Assembly (NCBI RefSeq): GCF_954871325.1
Contig: NC_088778.1
Span: 29,435,120-29,499,119, forward strand
DNA length: 64,000 nt
Direction: 5' to 3'
DNA from: Gordionus sp. m RMFG-2023
Taxonomy: Eukaryota > Nematomorpha > Gordioida > Chordodea > Parachordodidae
Shown one piece after another: positions 1 through 11,245 of this stretch. The position numbers and the translations under genes are program-made. Within the stretch, counting starts at the first letter, position 1; each line of letters opens with the position of its first letter. The notes under the pieces were generated by a model, which searched no databases, was not told where the DNA came from, and worked only from the letters and a program-made list of their open reading frames with translations.

Positions 1-258
1 TTGTTACTTTTCAGTTTAGTTTTATGTAAAGAAGAAATATAAGTGCCACTGTTAAACATGAAAACAAAAGATACTCCTAATAAAAAATCTTAATATAATA
101 TATATATAAATATATGGAATAAGCCTAAGTTTTGCAATTAAGACTTTATCATATTATTTTATACATATAAAATTTTATAGTTATGAAGAAAACATTTATG
201 ACAATTTAATTGTCTATTAGAGTGTTATGCTTTAGAGGAAATATTTTTAAATGTTATA
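1..258. other. AT-rich sequence, no gene seen
   Basis: No open frame, splice-site pair or repeat that I could support. Confidence 0.5.
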
Positions 259-266
259 GTTCAGGC

Positions 267-1446
267 CATAGGCGTAGCCAGGATTTTCATAAGGGGGGGG
301 AATTAAAAAATTAAGTGGGGGCCTCGACCCCAGACCCCCTTTTGGGTGGGGCTTCGGCCGGGTTACTTAAGTCTTTATATAGTCATAAAATATTTTTACA
401 AATTTTAATAAAAAAATAAGCCTGGAACAAATATGAAATATTTTTTATTAGTTTATATAAAATAAAAATATAATAAATTACTTGTATTGTATATACCTTA
501 ATATAAGAGCATGGTAATAATTTATTCCAAACATTATAAGAAATTTATTTATAAAAAGAAAGTAGACATATAGTTGATTTTACTCTATTATATAGAATTA
601 GTTATACAATACTAGGTAAAATTCCACTTTTACAGACATATTTGACAGTTAGAGAATATATTAGTTAATAATTTAACAAATTTTATTAATCAATGCTCTT
701 GATATTAAATATAGCAACAATTTGCATTCAATTATTTAACGCCATCTATTTATTTTAAGTAAAAATGATATTAAAATTTAATCTTCATATTATTCATCCC
801 ACAATGTCTTAAGATATTTTCTGATATCTTTATAAATATTTTATAGTTTTCTGTAAAATATATAATTCGCTATATTGGTAAAAATTACTTGATTGTCATT
901 TGATAATTAGATATACTGTAAATCTACGACATATATTATTCCACTGTTTGTATTGTGCTTTAATATTTATTTAATTTATGATTTAATTTTATCAATAGTT
1001 TTATAATTATATTTTACTTTTATTAAGATAAATAAATTAAAATTACTCACTTTATAAAAAATTATATTTGATATATTATAATATTTAGTAACTTTAGGGA
1101 TCTATTATTAATAATTATAATACATTTCACTTCTGTCTTAAGACTTATCTTTGGCTTATATTCCATTTATTAAAAAACATTTTTGGTTCATTTTATATAT
1201 TTATAAATTTATTTTCCCAAAAATCTATTTATTATGATGAATAGTTTTATAAAAAAAATATCAACTTTTACATTCTTTCTTTCAAATTATTATTTAAGAT
1301 ATATGCATACATATTTGAAAGTCAGGAAGTAGGGGGAGGACTAAGGGGGATATTTTTTATTAGCTAAAAATGATATTTACAAAAAGTGATAAATATCTGA
1401 AGGGGGGGGGAATTTCCCCTTGCCCCCCCTTCCGGCTACGCCTATG
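267..1446. mobile_element. non-autonomous hAT-like DNA transposon, perfect 8-bp TSD
   Basis: The ends are inverted repeats: CATAGGCGTAGCCAGG at 267 and the complement of CATAGGCGTAGCCGG finishing at 1446. Direct 8-bp copies of GTTCAGGC sit at 259-266 and 1447-1454, which is the hAT target-site duplication length. G-rich subterminal blocks, including runs of eight or more G, lie just inside both ends. There is no transposase frame, so it must have moved in trans. An internal stretch at about 595-815 reappears in reverse orientation at about 17333-17540 inside the element at 16126-18133, so the two belong to one family. The intact TSD suggests a fairly recent insertion. Confidence 0.85.
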
Positions 1447-1574
1447 GTTCAGGCAATAATGGATATATAATACTAGATTGGCGATTTATTCGTTAAATGC
1501 AATTAAGAATCCATAAATGTGAGTATAGTGTAGCACCATTTTGTGCACGTCAATTAATTGACATCAATGTGCAT

Positions 1575-2307
1575 ATTACGTTGTGCCGTAAAAAGTCCTG
1601 GCAGAATAAAAAGCAAAACTCCGAGTATAATAATTTTATCTAATTTCCCACAAAAAAAAATTCTTTTTAATTTGCCACAAACGGCTATTTTATAGATGAA
1701 AATAAAATATCTAAATTAACTTAAAAATATTTCTAAATTAATTTATTTATATTAACTATTTTAACAAAATAAAATATATCTCAAAAACCTACAAAAAGTT
1801 AATAATTAACTTAACTAAAAAAATCAACTACCTTAATAGTTAAACAATATGATACAATTAATAAAATTAATACTGAAATAACACAACAGTATATCAGATT
1901 CTCTAAACCCTTTTAAACTCCACTGTAACCCAAAATTTTTCCTATCTCTATTAATATCCCGGTACTTCTACCGAATTTTTCCTAAAAAAAAATCCACAGA
2001 ACCACTGTGACCTTAACAACATTCCCGGTACTCTACCGATTTTTCTCAAAAAAAAAAATATTCCACAGAACCCCTGTGCCTTTGAAATATAAATTCAATA
2101 CCACAGTTAATCCACTGTGCCCTTAACAAATGTTAAGTTTTTCCTTTTTATTTTTTTGGTCACGGCACCAACTATTACTTTGTGCCTTAAAAAGTCCGGG
2201 CAGAATAGAAAGCAAAACTCCGAGTATAATAATTTTATTAAATTTCCCACAAAAAAAAAATTCTCTTTAATTTGCCAAAAAGCTATTTTATAGATGAAAA
2301 TAAAATA
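1575..2307. repeat. paired 135-bp direct repeats around degenerate 70-80 bp tandem units
   Basis: About 135 bp starting at ATTACGTTGTGCC (1575-1710) recurs with few changes at 2174-2307; both copies contain AAAAGTCC, CAAAACTCCGAGTATAATAA and an A-tract. Between them, two or three units of CCGGTACT, CTACCGA, an A-run and CCACAGAACC repeat at about 1958-2090. Just to the left, GTCAATTAATTGAC (1549-1562) is a perfect palindrome. This may be the remains of an element with terminal direct repeats or a local duplication; no coding frame supports either. Confidence 0.55.
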
Positions 2308-2309
2308 AA

Positions 2310-2520
2310 TAAAAGAATAATTCTCACAAATCCGAATAACATGAATCATTGTGAGTCTTACAATCCCAAAACAAACCAATGCGGTAAGATTAACAAACCA
2401 TATCATTGCGCGTAATAAAAATACATATAATGAATTTACAAAAAAAAACAAAATATATCCCAATACAATAATAAAAAAAACGCCAATTAGGACAGTGCGT
2501 ATACTGATAAATAAAGATAA
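2310..2520 (-). other. hydrophobic open stretch, possible membrane-protein exon
   Basis: The minus strand is open from a possible acceptor (TTTATCAG) near 2500. It encodes a strongly hydrophobic run including GYILFFFVNSLYVFLL and WFVNLTALVCFGIVRL, which could form two membrane helices. It then runs into the repeat at 2174-2307, so the tail is not a conserved sequence. I recognise no family. In DNA this T-rich, a hydrophobic frame can arise by chance. Confidence 0.2.
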
Positions 2521-4639
2521 TTAGTCGAAGTGCAAACCACAAAATGGGGCTACAACTGACTACTATCACTTTTAATTAATGAATCATCAATATAATAGTA
2601 TATATAAAAATTTAGTTCAGGGGAACAATATTATAAAGTTTATAGTCTGCACAATTTTTACAATATTACAAAGTTCATTATTATTATACCAAATTTTGAA
2701 AAAATAAGTATTATAAAATAAGTAAAAGAGTTTTCGTCATTTTCTAAGTGAATAAGCCCCTTTGTTTTGTTAAAACAACAACTAAGTTTGATTCTTCTCA
2801 TGAAAATGGATATAATTTTAAGGGGTTAAAATGAAATAGGAAGAATTATCTACTAATTTTTGGGCAGGCTGCAGTTACCTGCGCACACAGACTAGCTCTA
2901 GTCTTTAAAGCCTTCGAATAATAAGAAATGTAAAACATGCTGGTATTTTATTTAATGGAGTTAATCATAGATTAGTTTGTCAAGGTTAATTTTTTAATGA
3001 TGTATATTTAGATTCTTTATTTAACTATAAGATTTACCATGCATTCTTAAAGATATCATATCCAATGAATTCGACTTATCCTGATTCCTGATTTAAAATT
3101 TATAAAAATATTTTCAATATATTAATTAATTTTTCTCATAATATCATAAAGATCAAAAGCATATTTTCATGCATAAATAAATTCGTTGGCGAGTTACCAT
3201 ATTAAATTTGTACTTATACTTATCTTGCACGTTGGTCATGGACCTGCTCGAAATGGGCGTACGTGAATTATATGAAGGCCCATCCTCCATATAATTATGC
3301 CTATTTCTTTCTCAAGGATATCAACAAACCTTGTAACCCAATTTAATGAAAGGTGGAACTACTCGCTATCCACCATCATAATGTAGATGTAAAATATAAT
3401 ATCAAGATAGAGAAATAAACAATTAGAAATTTAGCCTTCCATATTAATTTATTTTTATATTTGGGATAGGGAATATATGGCATTTATATTGTTCCGTTTA
3501 TTATCTCAATAATAAGTATTATATTTCTACTATAGCATGTATTGTTCAATACTATTTATTTTAATTTACCAACAATGAAGAATGTGTTTGATTAGTTAAA
3601 TTTATTATTTTTTTTAAAATGGGGTGAAAATTAAATTATAAGGTTATGTAAATTTGACTCTTAATTTTTTCACATTTTTTAAAAAAAAATGTATATCAAC
3701 CACTTAATTTTATAGTTTACCACAATTTTGTAGAATGTCTAGATAGTATTTCGAATACAATAAAAAATTTATTAAAATAATTATGTAAATTATAAAATGG
3801 TGGCGCAAAGAAAAAAACAAGATGAAGGAAGGGTTACTAAATTCTTAATAGGCCAATAATCAAGGAAATTAATTCTTATATTTTAAAATGGTATAGAATA
3901 GATTATTTTAAAATGGTATAGAATAGATACAATTAACTTAATGTTAGAAATTGAGGGTCTACAATCAAGGTGTGATGCAACAGAAATGATTGTAATGTTA
4001 AATAAAAAAAAACATGATTAATATTTAATTATAAATACATATCATAATTAACAATTTATTTTTATTTAAGTCTACATTTACTATATTACCTTACTAGTTA
4101 CAAAATAAAATAGTAAAGTTATCTCTTAAAATTAAGTGATAGGGGGTATTAAACAAGTAAAAAAAAATATTACTAATCTCTAATAACAACTTAGGATATA
4201 GTGGGAATAAAAATTTCATATTAAGAACATCATTTATCAATTTATGATTTTTTTTATTTTGCATAATTATTTCCGTAATTTGAATTTTCCATCATTAATC
4301 AGATATTCAATATGACCTATTTAAAGGGCTGCGTCACATATTTTTCACCGATTCAATATTGTTTCAAAACAGATCCGCTATTTATATTGATATTTTACCA
4401 CCTCCCTTTGAACCAAATGTAATTTAAAAATCCATATTTTTTATGCAAAAAATCGAATTATGCATATAATTTTATTTTAAAATATTATTTATACAATAAG
4501 ACTAATTTAAAATAATTTATATTTTAATAAAAAATAATAAATAATCCAATTTATTTTGAATATATATATGTTGGTATTAATTATATAATTGTAATATTTA
4601 ATATATAAAATTATAATTTATTATTTTCTTAAATAAATA
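2521..4639. other. gene-poor AT-rich stretch with one GC-richer patch and a 25-bp tandem pair
   Basis: About 3230-3400 is clearly richer in G+C and partly open in both directions, but I recognise nothing in it. A 25-bp unit (TTTTAAAATGGTATAGAATA plus five bases) is repeated twice at 3881-3930. Otherwise I see no gene. Confidence 0.4.
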
Positions 4640-4830
4640 TGAGAACCTCTAAACTTTCAATAAGCTTATGTGATGTGGACTAACTATATCCCCTGCCATA
4701 CTGAAGACAGACAGATGGGACACTTGTTGCAGGATGCGCCAAGAAAATTATATACTTTTCAGCATTAATTCTCCAATAGTCAAGTATTTCCACAGGGGAT
4801 ATAATATCAATGTTGTTAGAGTTATCTAAA
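4640..4830 (-). pseudogene. hAT transposase C-terminal (dimerisation) domain relic
   Basis: Read on the minus strand, about 4825 to 4640 gives ILDYWRINAEKYIIFLAHPA, then TSVPS, then VFSMAGDIVSPHHISL. That is the hAT dimerisation domain signature (W..N...YP.LA..A...L..PATSVPSERVFS.AG.I.S..R..L). One single-base shift separates the TSVPS part from the VFSMAG part, and the ER normally between them is lost, so the gene is dead. The domain mediates transposase dimerisation. No matching termini were found for this copy. Confidence 0.75.
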
Positions 4831-5027
4831 TAAACACACATAAAATTCATTTTTAAAATAGTGGTTCATACAAACCCAATCTTTTTGTTGGTGTGGAAAA
4901 TAATCAGATACCACCCACAAATGAGTCAATCATAATCCAACTAAGCAAGCAATACTAAGATAAAATATGTTATAATACCGACTAGATATAAAGATTCTTT
5001 TAAATATTACTTGATTTCTTACAAGTA

Positions 5028-5239
5028 GTGTTGTTAAACAACTCGTTTTGAGCCGATTTTTAAAAACGGCTTCAATACTTCATCCAGAAAAATATTACCC
5101 AGGCCTGAAGATTTTACTCTTAAAAGGAACAAAGGTCTACTCTAGACATATATTATCAAAATCTCGAGGCTTAGGCAATATTTTTCTGGCAAAAATATTG
5201 AGTTAGCCAATCGGCTCAAAATGAGCCATTTAACAACAC
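5028..5239. mobile_element. TA-flanked foldback MITE, copy A
   Basis: The 212-bp element begins GTGTTGTTAAA and ends with its complement TTTAACAACAC; TA lies on both sides (5026-5027 and 5240-5241), as in Tc1/mariner-type insertions. The interior is itself partly palindromic: a left block (GAGCCGATTTTT, AGGCCTGAAGATTTT) is answered by a right block (AATCTCGAGGCTTAGG, AATCGGCTC). The same design recurs at 39617, 40363, 40646, 60416 and 61751. Confidence 0.75.
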
Positions 5240-5483
5240 TACTTCCAAGTATGGCAGGTCATCTATATTACTATCTATTTCAATTATATTATTTGTTATT
5301 AGTTTCCATATTTTCAATTTAAATAAATAAAATTTAGGGGGTGTTGTGCATTTCCATTGTTTTAAAAATAAATAAAATAAAGATTTAGAATTTTTCAATT
5401 TTAATAAAAATAAAATCTTTTGAAATATCATAATAATGTAAAATAAATTTTATAAATAAATGACATAAAATCAAAAAAAGTAC

Positions 5484-5585
5484 AATGATCGGATCGGGTT
5501 TTACAGGTATCAACCCAATCCGATATTTTTGAAAATGCGAAATATCGGCTCCGATCCGATATTTTTATTATCACAGCCCTATAAG
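5484..5585. mobile_element. one terminus of a hAT-like element
   Basis: The complement of 5585 leftwards reads TAGGGCTGTGATAAT and then repeats of ATCGGATCGG and ATCGGATTGGG, the pattern of hAT ends with subterminal motif repeats. No opposite end or TSD was identified, so this is a fragment or a degenerated MITE. Confidence 0.4.
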
Positions 5586-5589
5586 TTTG

Positions 5590-6285
5590 TATCCTAAAAA
5601 TTATAATAACTAGATGATTCTTTTAATTTTTCCATATGTTCAAGGTTATCGATTGTGCATATCAATTAGTGTTCATCAGGTATTCTTAAGATATTAGAAT
5701 TCTTATATAAAGATACATGGATGTCTTCAAATTAGATGTATAAATCATTTCATTTCAAGAATTATTTTATAAGTGATCCTATTAATTTAAAATTAGTTCC
5801 GGTCACTCCATCATATCTCCAAATTCTTTTGGTAAACCTGTTGATCATTAACATATAATTGACAAAAATTGTATCTAGGGGCATAAAACATATGTAGGGA
5901 TAGTTGCATTATATAAACAATGGGAAAGTGCTAGAAAACTTTATTATCAATATATGTTTCTTATTCTATAAATAAGTTTATTCTATAAATAAATTTATTC
6001 TAAATTTGTAATAAGAATGAAATTCAAGGCAATCGATCAGCTGATAGTTTGCAGCAAATTCTAAAGCATATTAATTAAATTTGTTAGATCATATTAAAAA
6101 AAACAAAAGTAATACTATAAATTTGCAAAATATTAATATTTAAAAAAAAACGACTGAAACCAATTTTAGAATTATTAAGATGTCCCAATTTTTTGGTTTA
6201 TTTACAAAGCTTTGCAGTGTTATTTAAGTTTATGCATGGATATATTTTTTTTCCCTTTTTTATCTGGTCAGGAAAATTAAAAATG
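5590..6285. other. no supported gene
   Basis: The minus strand at about 5600-5990 contains short coding-like pieces in shifting frames, for example MFYAPRYNFCQLYVND. They cannot be joined by plausible splicing and match no family I know. It may be an old pseudogene. Confidence 0.25.
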
Positions 6286-6292
6286 TGTTGAC

Positions 6293-6421
6293 ATGGTTGG
6301 TTTCTGGGTGCTTTCTCAGGTTGGTAGAACACCTCAACAAATTTTAGAGATACATGAGCCAATTTTACAAGATGCCAAATTAGAAGTTGGCAAATTCCAT
6401 TTAAAAAAAAATCCCATTTAA
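6293..6421 (+). other. short coding-like stretch (42 codons)
   Basis: A plus-strand frame opens with ATG at 6293 and contains the acceptor-like TGCTTTCTCAG just before 6320. The part after it (GRTPQQILEIHEPILQDAKL) has balanced, protein-like composition unlike the surrounding A/T runs. It closes at a TAA soon after a run of nine A. It could be an exon with its donor near 6433, or a pseudogene piece. Function unknown. Confidence 0.25.
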
Positions 6422-6760
6422 GCAAATGGGAAGGTATCAAAATATATTCAATTTAATATAAGAAAATCTTGCATAATGAAATGCATAAAACAAAAGATTT
6501 CTTTTTAAATAAATTATCATACTATTTATTAATAGGAACAAAAATTAAAATATGGGAGAATGCTTAAAATAAACAAAATTAGGGATTTATTTTATTAAAT
6601 TATTTATCAACTATTTATTTTCATATTTACATTACATTAACTTTTAGTTAAATTGTATATCTGGAATTTTTTTAAAAATTAAGAAGCTATTTTATTTTAT
6701 CATATTGGCACAAATCTAACTATATCGGCCTATAAACAATATTTAAAAAAGGATGAATAA

Positions 6761-6979
6761 TCACCCAGATCTCCTAAAAAATATTAATAAATCCTTGATT
6801 ATGATATAAGAATAATCATCCAAGTTTTCTGGATTCACGCAAGTTCTCTTTTGTCCCTGAATTCTCCATTTATGATAGTCTTGTTTGGAAGAAGGGTTGG
6901 TAGCTGGAATAGTGAATATTCTTCTTGATTGAAGAAATACATTAATAATTTTTGTTTCATTTTCAAAATAAAAGCTCAT
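6761..6979 (-). other. coding-like stretch of about 70 codons, unrecognised
   Basis: The minus strand is open from about 6979 to a TGA at 6761. It encodes a hydrophilic, balanced sequence including RRIFTIPATNPSSKQDYHKW and GQKRTCVNPENLDDYSY, far less biased than random frames here. An acceptor-like TATATGAG precedes it. I do not recognise the protein. A weak resemblance of IPA..P......KWRI to the NDUFS4 family is not enough to name it. Confidence 0.3.
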
Positions 6980-7078
6980 ATATTCACAAACATATATTTT
7001 AAATTAAAATATTTTGTTGTAACAATGGGTAAGCATTCTTCTCTTTCACAACATATGATTCAGATCTGTTGTTCAATG

Positions 7079-7602
7079 CAAGGACCTAAACCGTTATTTA
7101 TAATGGTTCAGTTTGGTTACGATTCAGTATGTAAAAAATTAAAATGGTTAAGTTTTGCTTACGGTTCGTAAGAAGAAATTTATAAAGGTTCAGTTCAGCT
7201 AATTATAAAGGTTCATTACAGTTAGAAATTTTTTTTTATTGAAGCAACACCATCTTCTGCATCTATATGAATTTTATATAAAAAAATATATAAGATTCAA
7301 AATAATTCATTTTTAAATATATTATTTGAACGTATAAGTAATATATTTTCTAATATAAATGGATTCCTTTTTGTTTAGCCTCGAATAGCCCTTTCTACAG
7401 AAACTTGTGTTGCGGGAATTGCCAGTACTATAAGAACTAGTTTATATAATTCTGGATATTCAAATTATTTGAACCTGTTTGAACCGGTTTAACAGTTTTT
7501 ATAAAGGTTCTTTTAACTCCTTCAAAAAATAATTATATTGGTTTGGATATATATAACAATTTATAGGATTAACGGTTCGTTATGGTTCACTCGGGGTCCT
7601 TG
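7079..7602. mobile_element. hAT MITE with perfect 8-bp TSD
   Basis: The element runs from CAAGGACC at 7079 to its complement GGTCCTTG at 7602. It is flanked by identical 8-bp GTTCAATG at 7071-7078 and 7603-7610. Inside both ends are many short GGTT(C/A)-type motifs (GGTTCAGTTTGGTTACG, GAACCGGTTTAAC, ACGGTTCG), typical of hAT subterminal transposase-binding repeats. There is no coding capacity. The element at 57634-58995 uses a comparable AACCGAACC repertoire but has different tips. Confidence 0.85.
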
Positions 7603-7610
7603 GTTCAATG

Positions 7611-9020
7611 TGAAGTGAATTGCATTCATTTAAAACATGTTTTTAATAAAGAAAAGGAATTGGCTATCACTATTTCAGGAATGTGAGACCCATTAATTTT
7701 TTTACCCATCCATTGCAAACCTTTGGCCCTTCTGACTATAAAAGTATTCTTTTTTAATCTTCTAAAATAAAGTTTTTTAAAATTTATTAAAATACCTAAT
7801 ATTTAATATATAAAGCACAATAATAATAATTAATATTTTCTACATTTTAATTATAATTATATTATCAATTTTTTAATATTTTCCCCTTTTCATTGTAAAA
7901 TTTTATATACTTTTTACCTTCAACCTAAGTATGAATCAATTTTTGAATGACAACAATATCTTATTTTCACTTAATCCTACTTAATTTCAATAACAATATC
8001 AAAAAAAGAAATAAAAATTAATTTAATAATATTCTCACTCAATATAATCTTAAGCCAGAAGAATCATAAAAAACAAACTATTCATAATATTTTCATCAAA
8101 AAATAATATAAATCTACATAAAACAAGAAATATAATTGTCTAGCATAAGCCTCGTCTATTGGCCAGAACAGGCAAATTAAAAAAATTTATAATGGGCCAG
8201 CACAAGCAAAATAGAAGGTAATTTGAACATAAACAATTTTGAGCTAGACAATTTCTATATAAAAAACCAGGAAATCCTTATAAATCTAAAACATTTGTAA
8301 AACTTTAATAAGCTATCCTGGGATTTAAAATTTTGATATATTTTTTTTGAATTTCAAAGTATTGTTTTGATTAATACAATTTTAAAATAAATTATAACAT
8401 ACTTTATTTGTATTTTAAGAGGGGAAATAAAGAGCCTTAATTGACAGTGCAAAAAAAATGATATAAAATACACTAAAGCTAGGTGCCCCTATTTTTGGTA
8501 TTAGTGATAGATCACGTTATCTAAAGTTTCCTATCATTTAATATTTATGCGCTATATTTAAAAAATAGATTAAAATAACTCAAATCTAATATAAAATTAA
8601 AAATATTCTAAAATCTATAGATACTACTACAACCTCATATCCATAGCATCATGCAACCCCAACCTTACAGGAGAAAGTATCCACAATTATACAAATTTTT
8701 TAAGAATCTAAAGAGAATATTTTTTATACCAGAAAATTAACCCATGGGCCATTCAAATCTTTCAAATATAGAAAAAGCAGTTTGTATCAAGATTATCAAA
8801 AAATTGAAAAACAGTAATTTCCATTGCCAAAATATTTTAAACATTTTGTGTAAATTATCTTTAATGTAATGATTATAAATTATATCTTTTACTTATATTT
8901 ATAAAATATATATATTAATAAAGCTTATTCATGTTTGTCGCAATATATTATATTATAAAATTAGATTTAAGACATAATTTTTTTAAAAAAGTCAGAATTT
9001 AGAAGAAACAGAATTAATTA
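7611..9020. other. AT-rich sequence without supported genes
   Basis: I see only low-complexity tracts and isolated motifs. The string GCTAGGTGCCCC near 8475 has its complement GGGGCACCTAGC at about 9402, which could mark worn inverted ends. No TSD or other terminal structure supports this. Confidence 0.4.
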
Positions 9021-9028
9021 TAAAAAAC

Positions 9029-9355
9029 AATGTTAGAAATTATAAAAAACATGTTTGATTACAAAAAATGGTTGGCTTTAATAAAACAATGTTAGAATTT
9101 ACAAAAAAACAGACTTAGTTTAAAAAAACAATGTTAGAATTTACAAAAAAACAGACTTAGTTTAAAAAAAACAATGTTAGAATTTACAAAAAACAGGTTT
9201 GATTACAAAAAACAAGGTTGGTTTTAATATAACAATGTTAGAATTTACAAAAAGCAGATTTTTACAAAAAACAAGGTTAGTTTTAAAAAACAATGTTAGA
9301 ATTTACAAAAAAAGGTTAGTTTTTAAAAAACAATGTGAATCTACAAAAAAAAGGT
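9029..9355. repeat. minisatellite, about seven degenerate 42-60 bp units
   Basis: The core AACAATGTTAGAATTTAC followed by an A-run and CAGACTTAGTTT or AAGGTTAGTTTT recurs at about 9030, 9087, 9130, 9172, 9233, 9291 and 9332. The short open frame across it is a by-product of the repeat. Confidence 0.8.
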
Positions 9356-9360
9356 ATTTG

Positions 9361-9822
9361 GGGCATCTAGCCTATTATTAACTCCCTTGGGGGCACCTAG
9401 CCTATAATTTTCTTATTTACCCCCAAATGTGGGTGCACGGCCTCTGCTATAAAAACATGTTGGCTAGTATTGGAGTACAAAAAAATTAAGATCTAGGTCA
9501 GACATTTTGTAAAATTATGACATGCAGGGCAAAGTTTAATTGGTTGGGCTAAGCAACTGTGCAAAGATCTAACAAAAACATAAGTTATATTAGTTGTTGG
9601 TTATGCTAAATACTACATTTTATTGTAAATAACAAGGCATTCTTTATTATAATAACTAGTGTCAAGGTTTAACCCAATTTATTTTAAATATAAACTTATT
9701 ATAAGTAACAAAAATTTATCAAATATTTTAGTATTAAAATTTAATAAATAATTTCTTGTTATTAATATGATATATAAAGGATATAATTTATTTATACAAT
9801 TATATAACAAAATATTCTTGAA
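9361..9822. other. no gene seen
   Basis: A slightly GC-richer patch at 9361-9450 contains two spaced copies of GGCA(T/C)CTAGCCTAT. The rest is AT-rich spacer up to the stop codon of the Mis12-like gene. Confidence 0.4.
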
Positions 9823-10401
9823 CTATGATTTAGAATCCAAACTTATTGCTTTTAATTTATATTCAATTTCTCTATATTCTTCCTCCATGATTAAAATTTT
9901 CTTGAGTAAATGTTGAATTACTATAGTTTTTATTTTTTCCTTTTATAAGGTTATATATTAAGTAAAATATGACAACCTGTTTGATTTCTTCAAAAATAGT
10001 TTCTATTTGTTGATTCAGCTCTTCTACTTTTTTGTCTTCATTATAATTAATATCAATTTTTTCTTCTATTATATTAGGAGGGACAAAAAATATTTTTGTA
10101 ACATATTCAAGAAATTTCTGCATACATCTATCAATATTATAAAACAAATACCTTTTTAATGTTAAAATTCCCTGATCTATTTCGCCTTTATATTTAGGAT
10201 ACTTATTATTATTAAATTTTATTTTATATATTTTAACTATACTTTTTCTTTTAAAGTTCTCTCTAAAATATCTAAGACATCTTTCATATAATCCTTGCTC
10301 GCGTTTTCAATTCCATTTGAAAATTCTTCAGGACTAAATCCAAAATAGGCATTAGACCTATCCCAAGATTCTAAATTTTGGATAGTATAAATTTTATCCA
10401 T
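9823..10401 (-). CDS. mis12: Mis12-like kinetochore protein, three exons
   Basis: Mis12 is the core of the MIND/Mis12 complex that links centromeric CENP-C to the outer kinetochore. Three exons join in phase 0: 10401-10243 (53 codons from ATG, donor GTATAG), 10171-9977 (65 codons, acceptor ATCAG, donor GTTGTC) and 9900-9823 (25 codons plus TAG, acceptor TCAAG). Exon 1 carries the family hallmark: AYFGFSPEEFSNGI, then DYMKDVLDILERTL. In human MIS12 the same region reads FFGFTPQ, then DYLFEVMQAVEQ. Exon 2 gives RCMQKFLEYVTKIFFVPPNI, matching the family's C..KF......F..IP.NI segment, and then enters a charged coiled coil that exon 3 continues. The product of about 143 residues is shorter than the usual 200, so a further exon or a divergent tail is possible. 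No lesion is visible. Confidence 0.7.
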
Positions 10402-10660
10402 TTAAATTTTCAATTTGGCGCTTGATGAATTTATACATCAAAAGAATAGATTGTCACTACATCTGTTAAATTTTACAAGTCACATAGAAAGTGACATATA
10501 TTATATTATGACATAATAGAATGCGGGATATATAATTTTTTATTTCTAAGTATATTTTCCAAAAATAGATGCTAATTGATATTTTTTTTAAACCCAAGTA
10601 GTGGCTAAAAAATTTCATAAATTTAAGCAACTTAGAAGATAGCAAAATTTGAAGATCTTT
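10402..10660. other. upstream region of the Mis12-like gene
   Basis: This is AT-rich DNA upstream of the minus-strand start codon. I see no clear TATA box or initiator that stands out from the background. Confidence 0.3.
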
Positions 10661-10661
10661 T

Positions 10662-10975
10662 ATTTTTTAAATATTTTGAGCAACGATTTTAGATAATGAT
10701 CTCTGAACATCATAGATTTTATTTTAAAAAAATTTTGAGTAACGATTTTTTAAGATCGATATATTCGAAGAACGAGAAATTTGAAGATTTTTTATTTTTA
10801 AATATTATGAACAACGATTTTAGATCATGGATCTTTGAAGTTTGAACATCGTAAATTCATTTAAAAAAATTTTTGAGTAACGGTCTTTTAGAATAGACCT
10901 CTGAAAAAAGTAAAATTTGAAGATTTTTAATATTAAAAAATATTTTGAGCAGCGATCTTCAAAGATTTCAAAATT
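10662..10975. repeat. degenerate tandem repeat, about 67-bp units paired as 134 bp
   Basis: The string TTTTGAG(C/T)AACGATTTTAGAT or close variants occurs at about 10677, 10736, 10809, 10874 and 10945. Alternate copies resemble each other most (ATCTCTGAAC(A)TC next to some, GAAGATTTTT next to others), giving a two-unit period near 134 bp. Confidence 0.65.
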
Positions 10976-11245
10976 AAATAATAATTCATCATGATTATAA
11001 TTAATTATGATATTATATTGAAATTTTCATGTTTATAATTACATTATGTTTTTTGAACTACTTTCAAAATAAGGAGCATGCTAAAAAAATAAATAATTGG
11101 TAAAAAAACTATCACGCTATTAGCTATTATCAAAAAAATATAGCGCGCTAATCTGGCAACCACCACACCTAAAGGGCACTACTAAAAGGTTAGCAGCTCG
11201 AGCAGCTTGCAACGTTCATATGATAATATATTGACTTCAAGAAAT
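10976..11245. other. spacer with a GC-richer patch beside the Gypsy fossil
   Basis: About 11140-11215 (GCGCGCTAATCTGGCAACC, AGCAGCTCGAGCAGCTTGC) is richer in GC than its surroundings. I see no RNA gene fold or coding frame. GAAAT at 11241-11245 directly abuts the LTR end. Confidence 0.3.

Noticed and set aside
9199-9381. 60-codon frame MITKNKVGFN
   Set aside because: A product of the minisatellite period, repetitive and without composition of a real protein.
8475-9415. GCTAGGTGCCCC and GGGGCACCTAGC as ends of a transposon
   Set aside because: Only 12 bp match, and there is no flanking duplication or subterminal structure.
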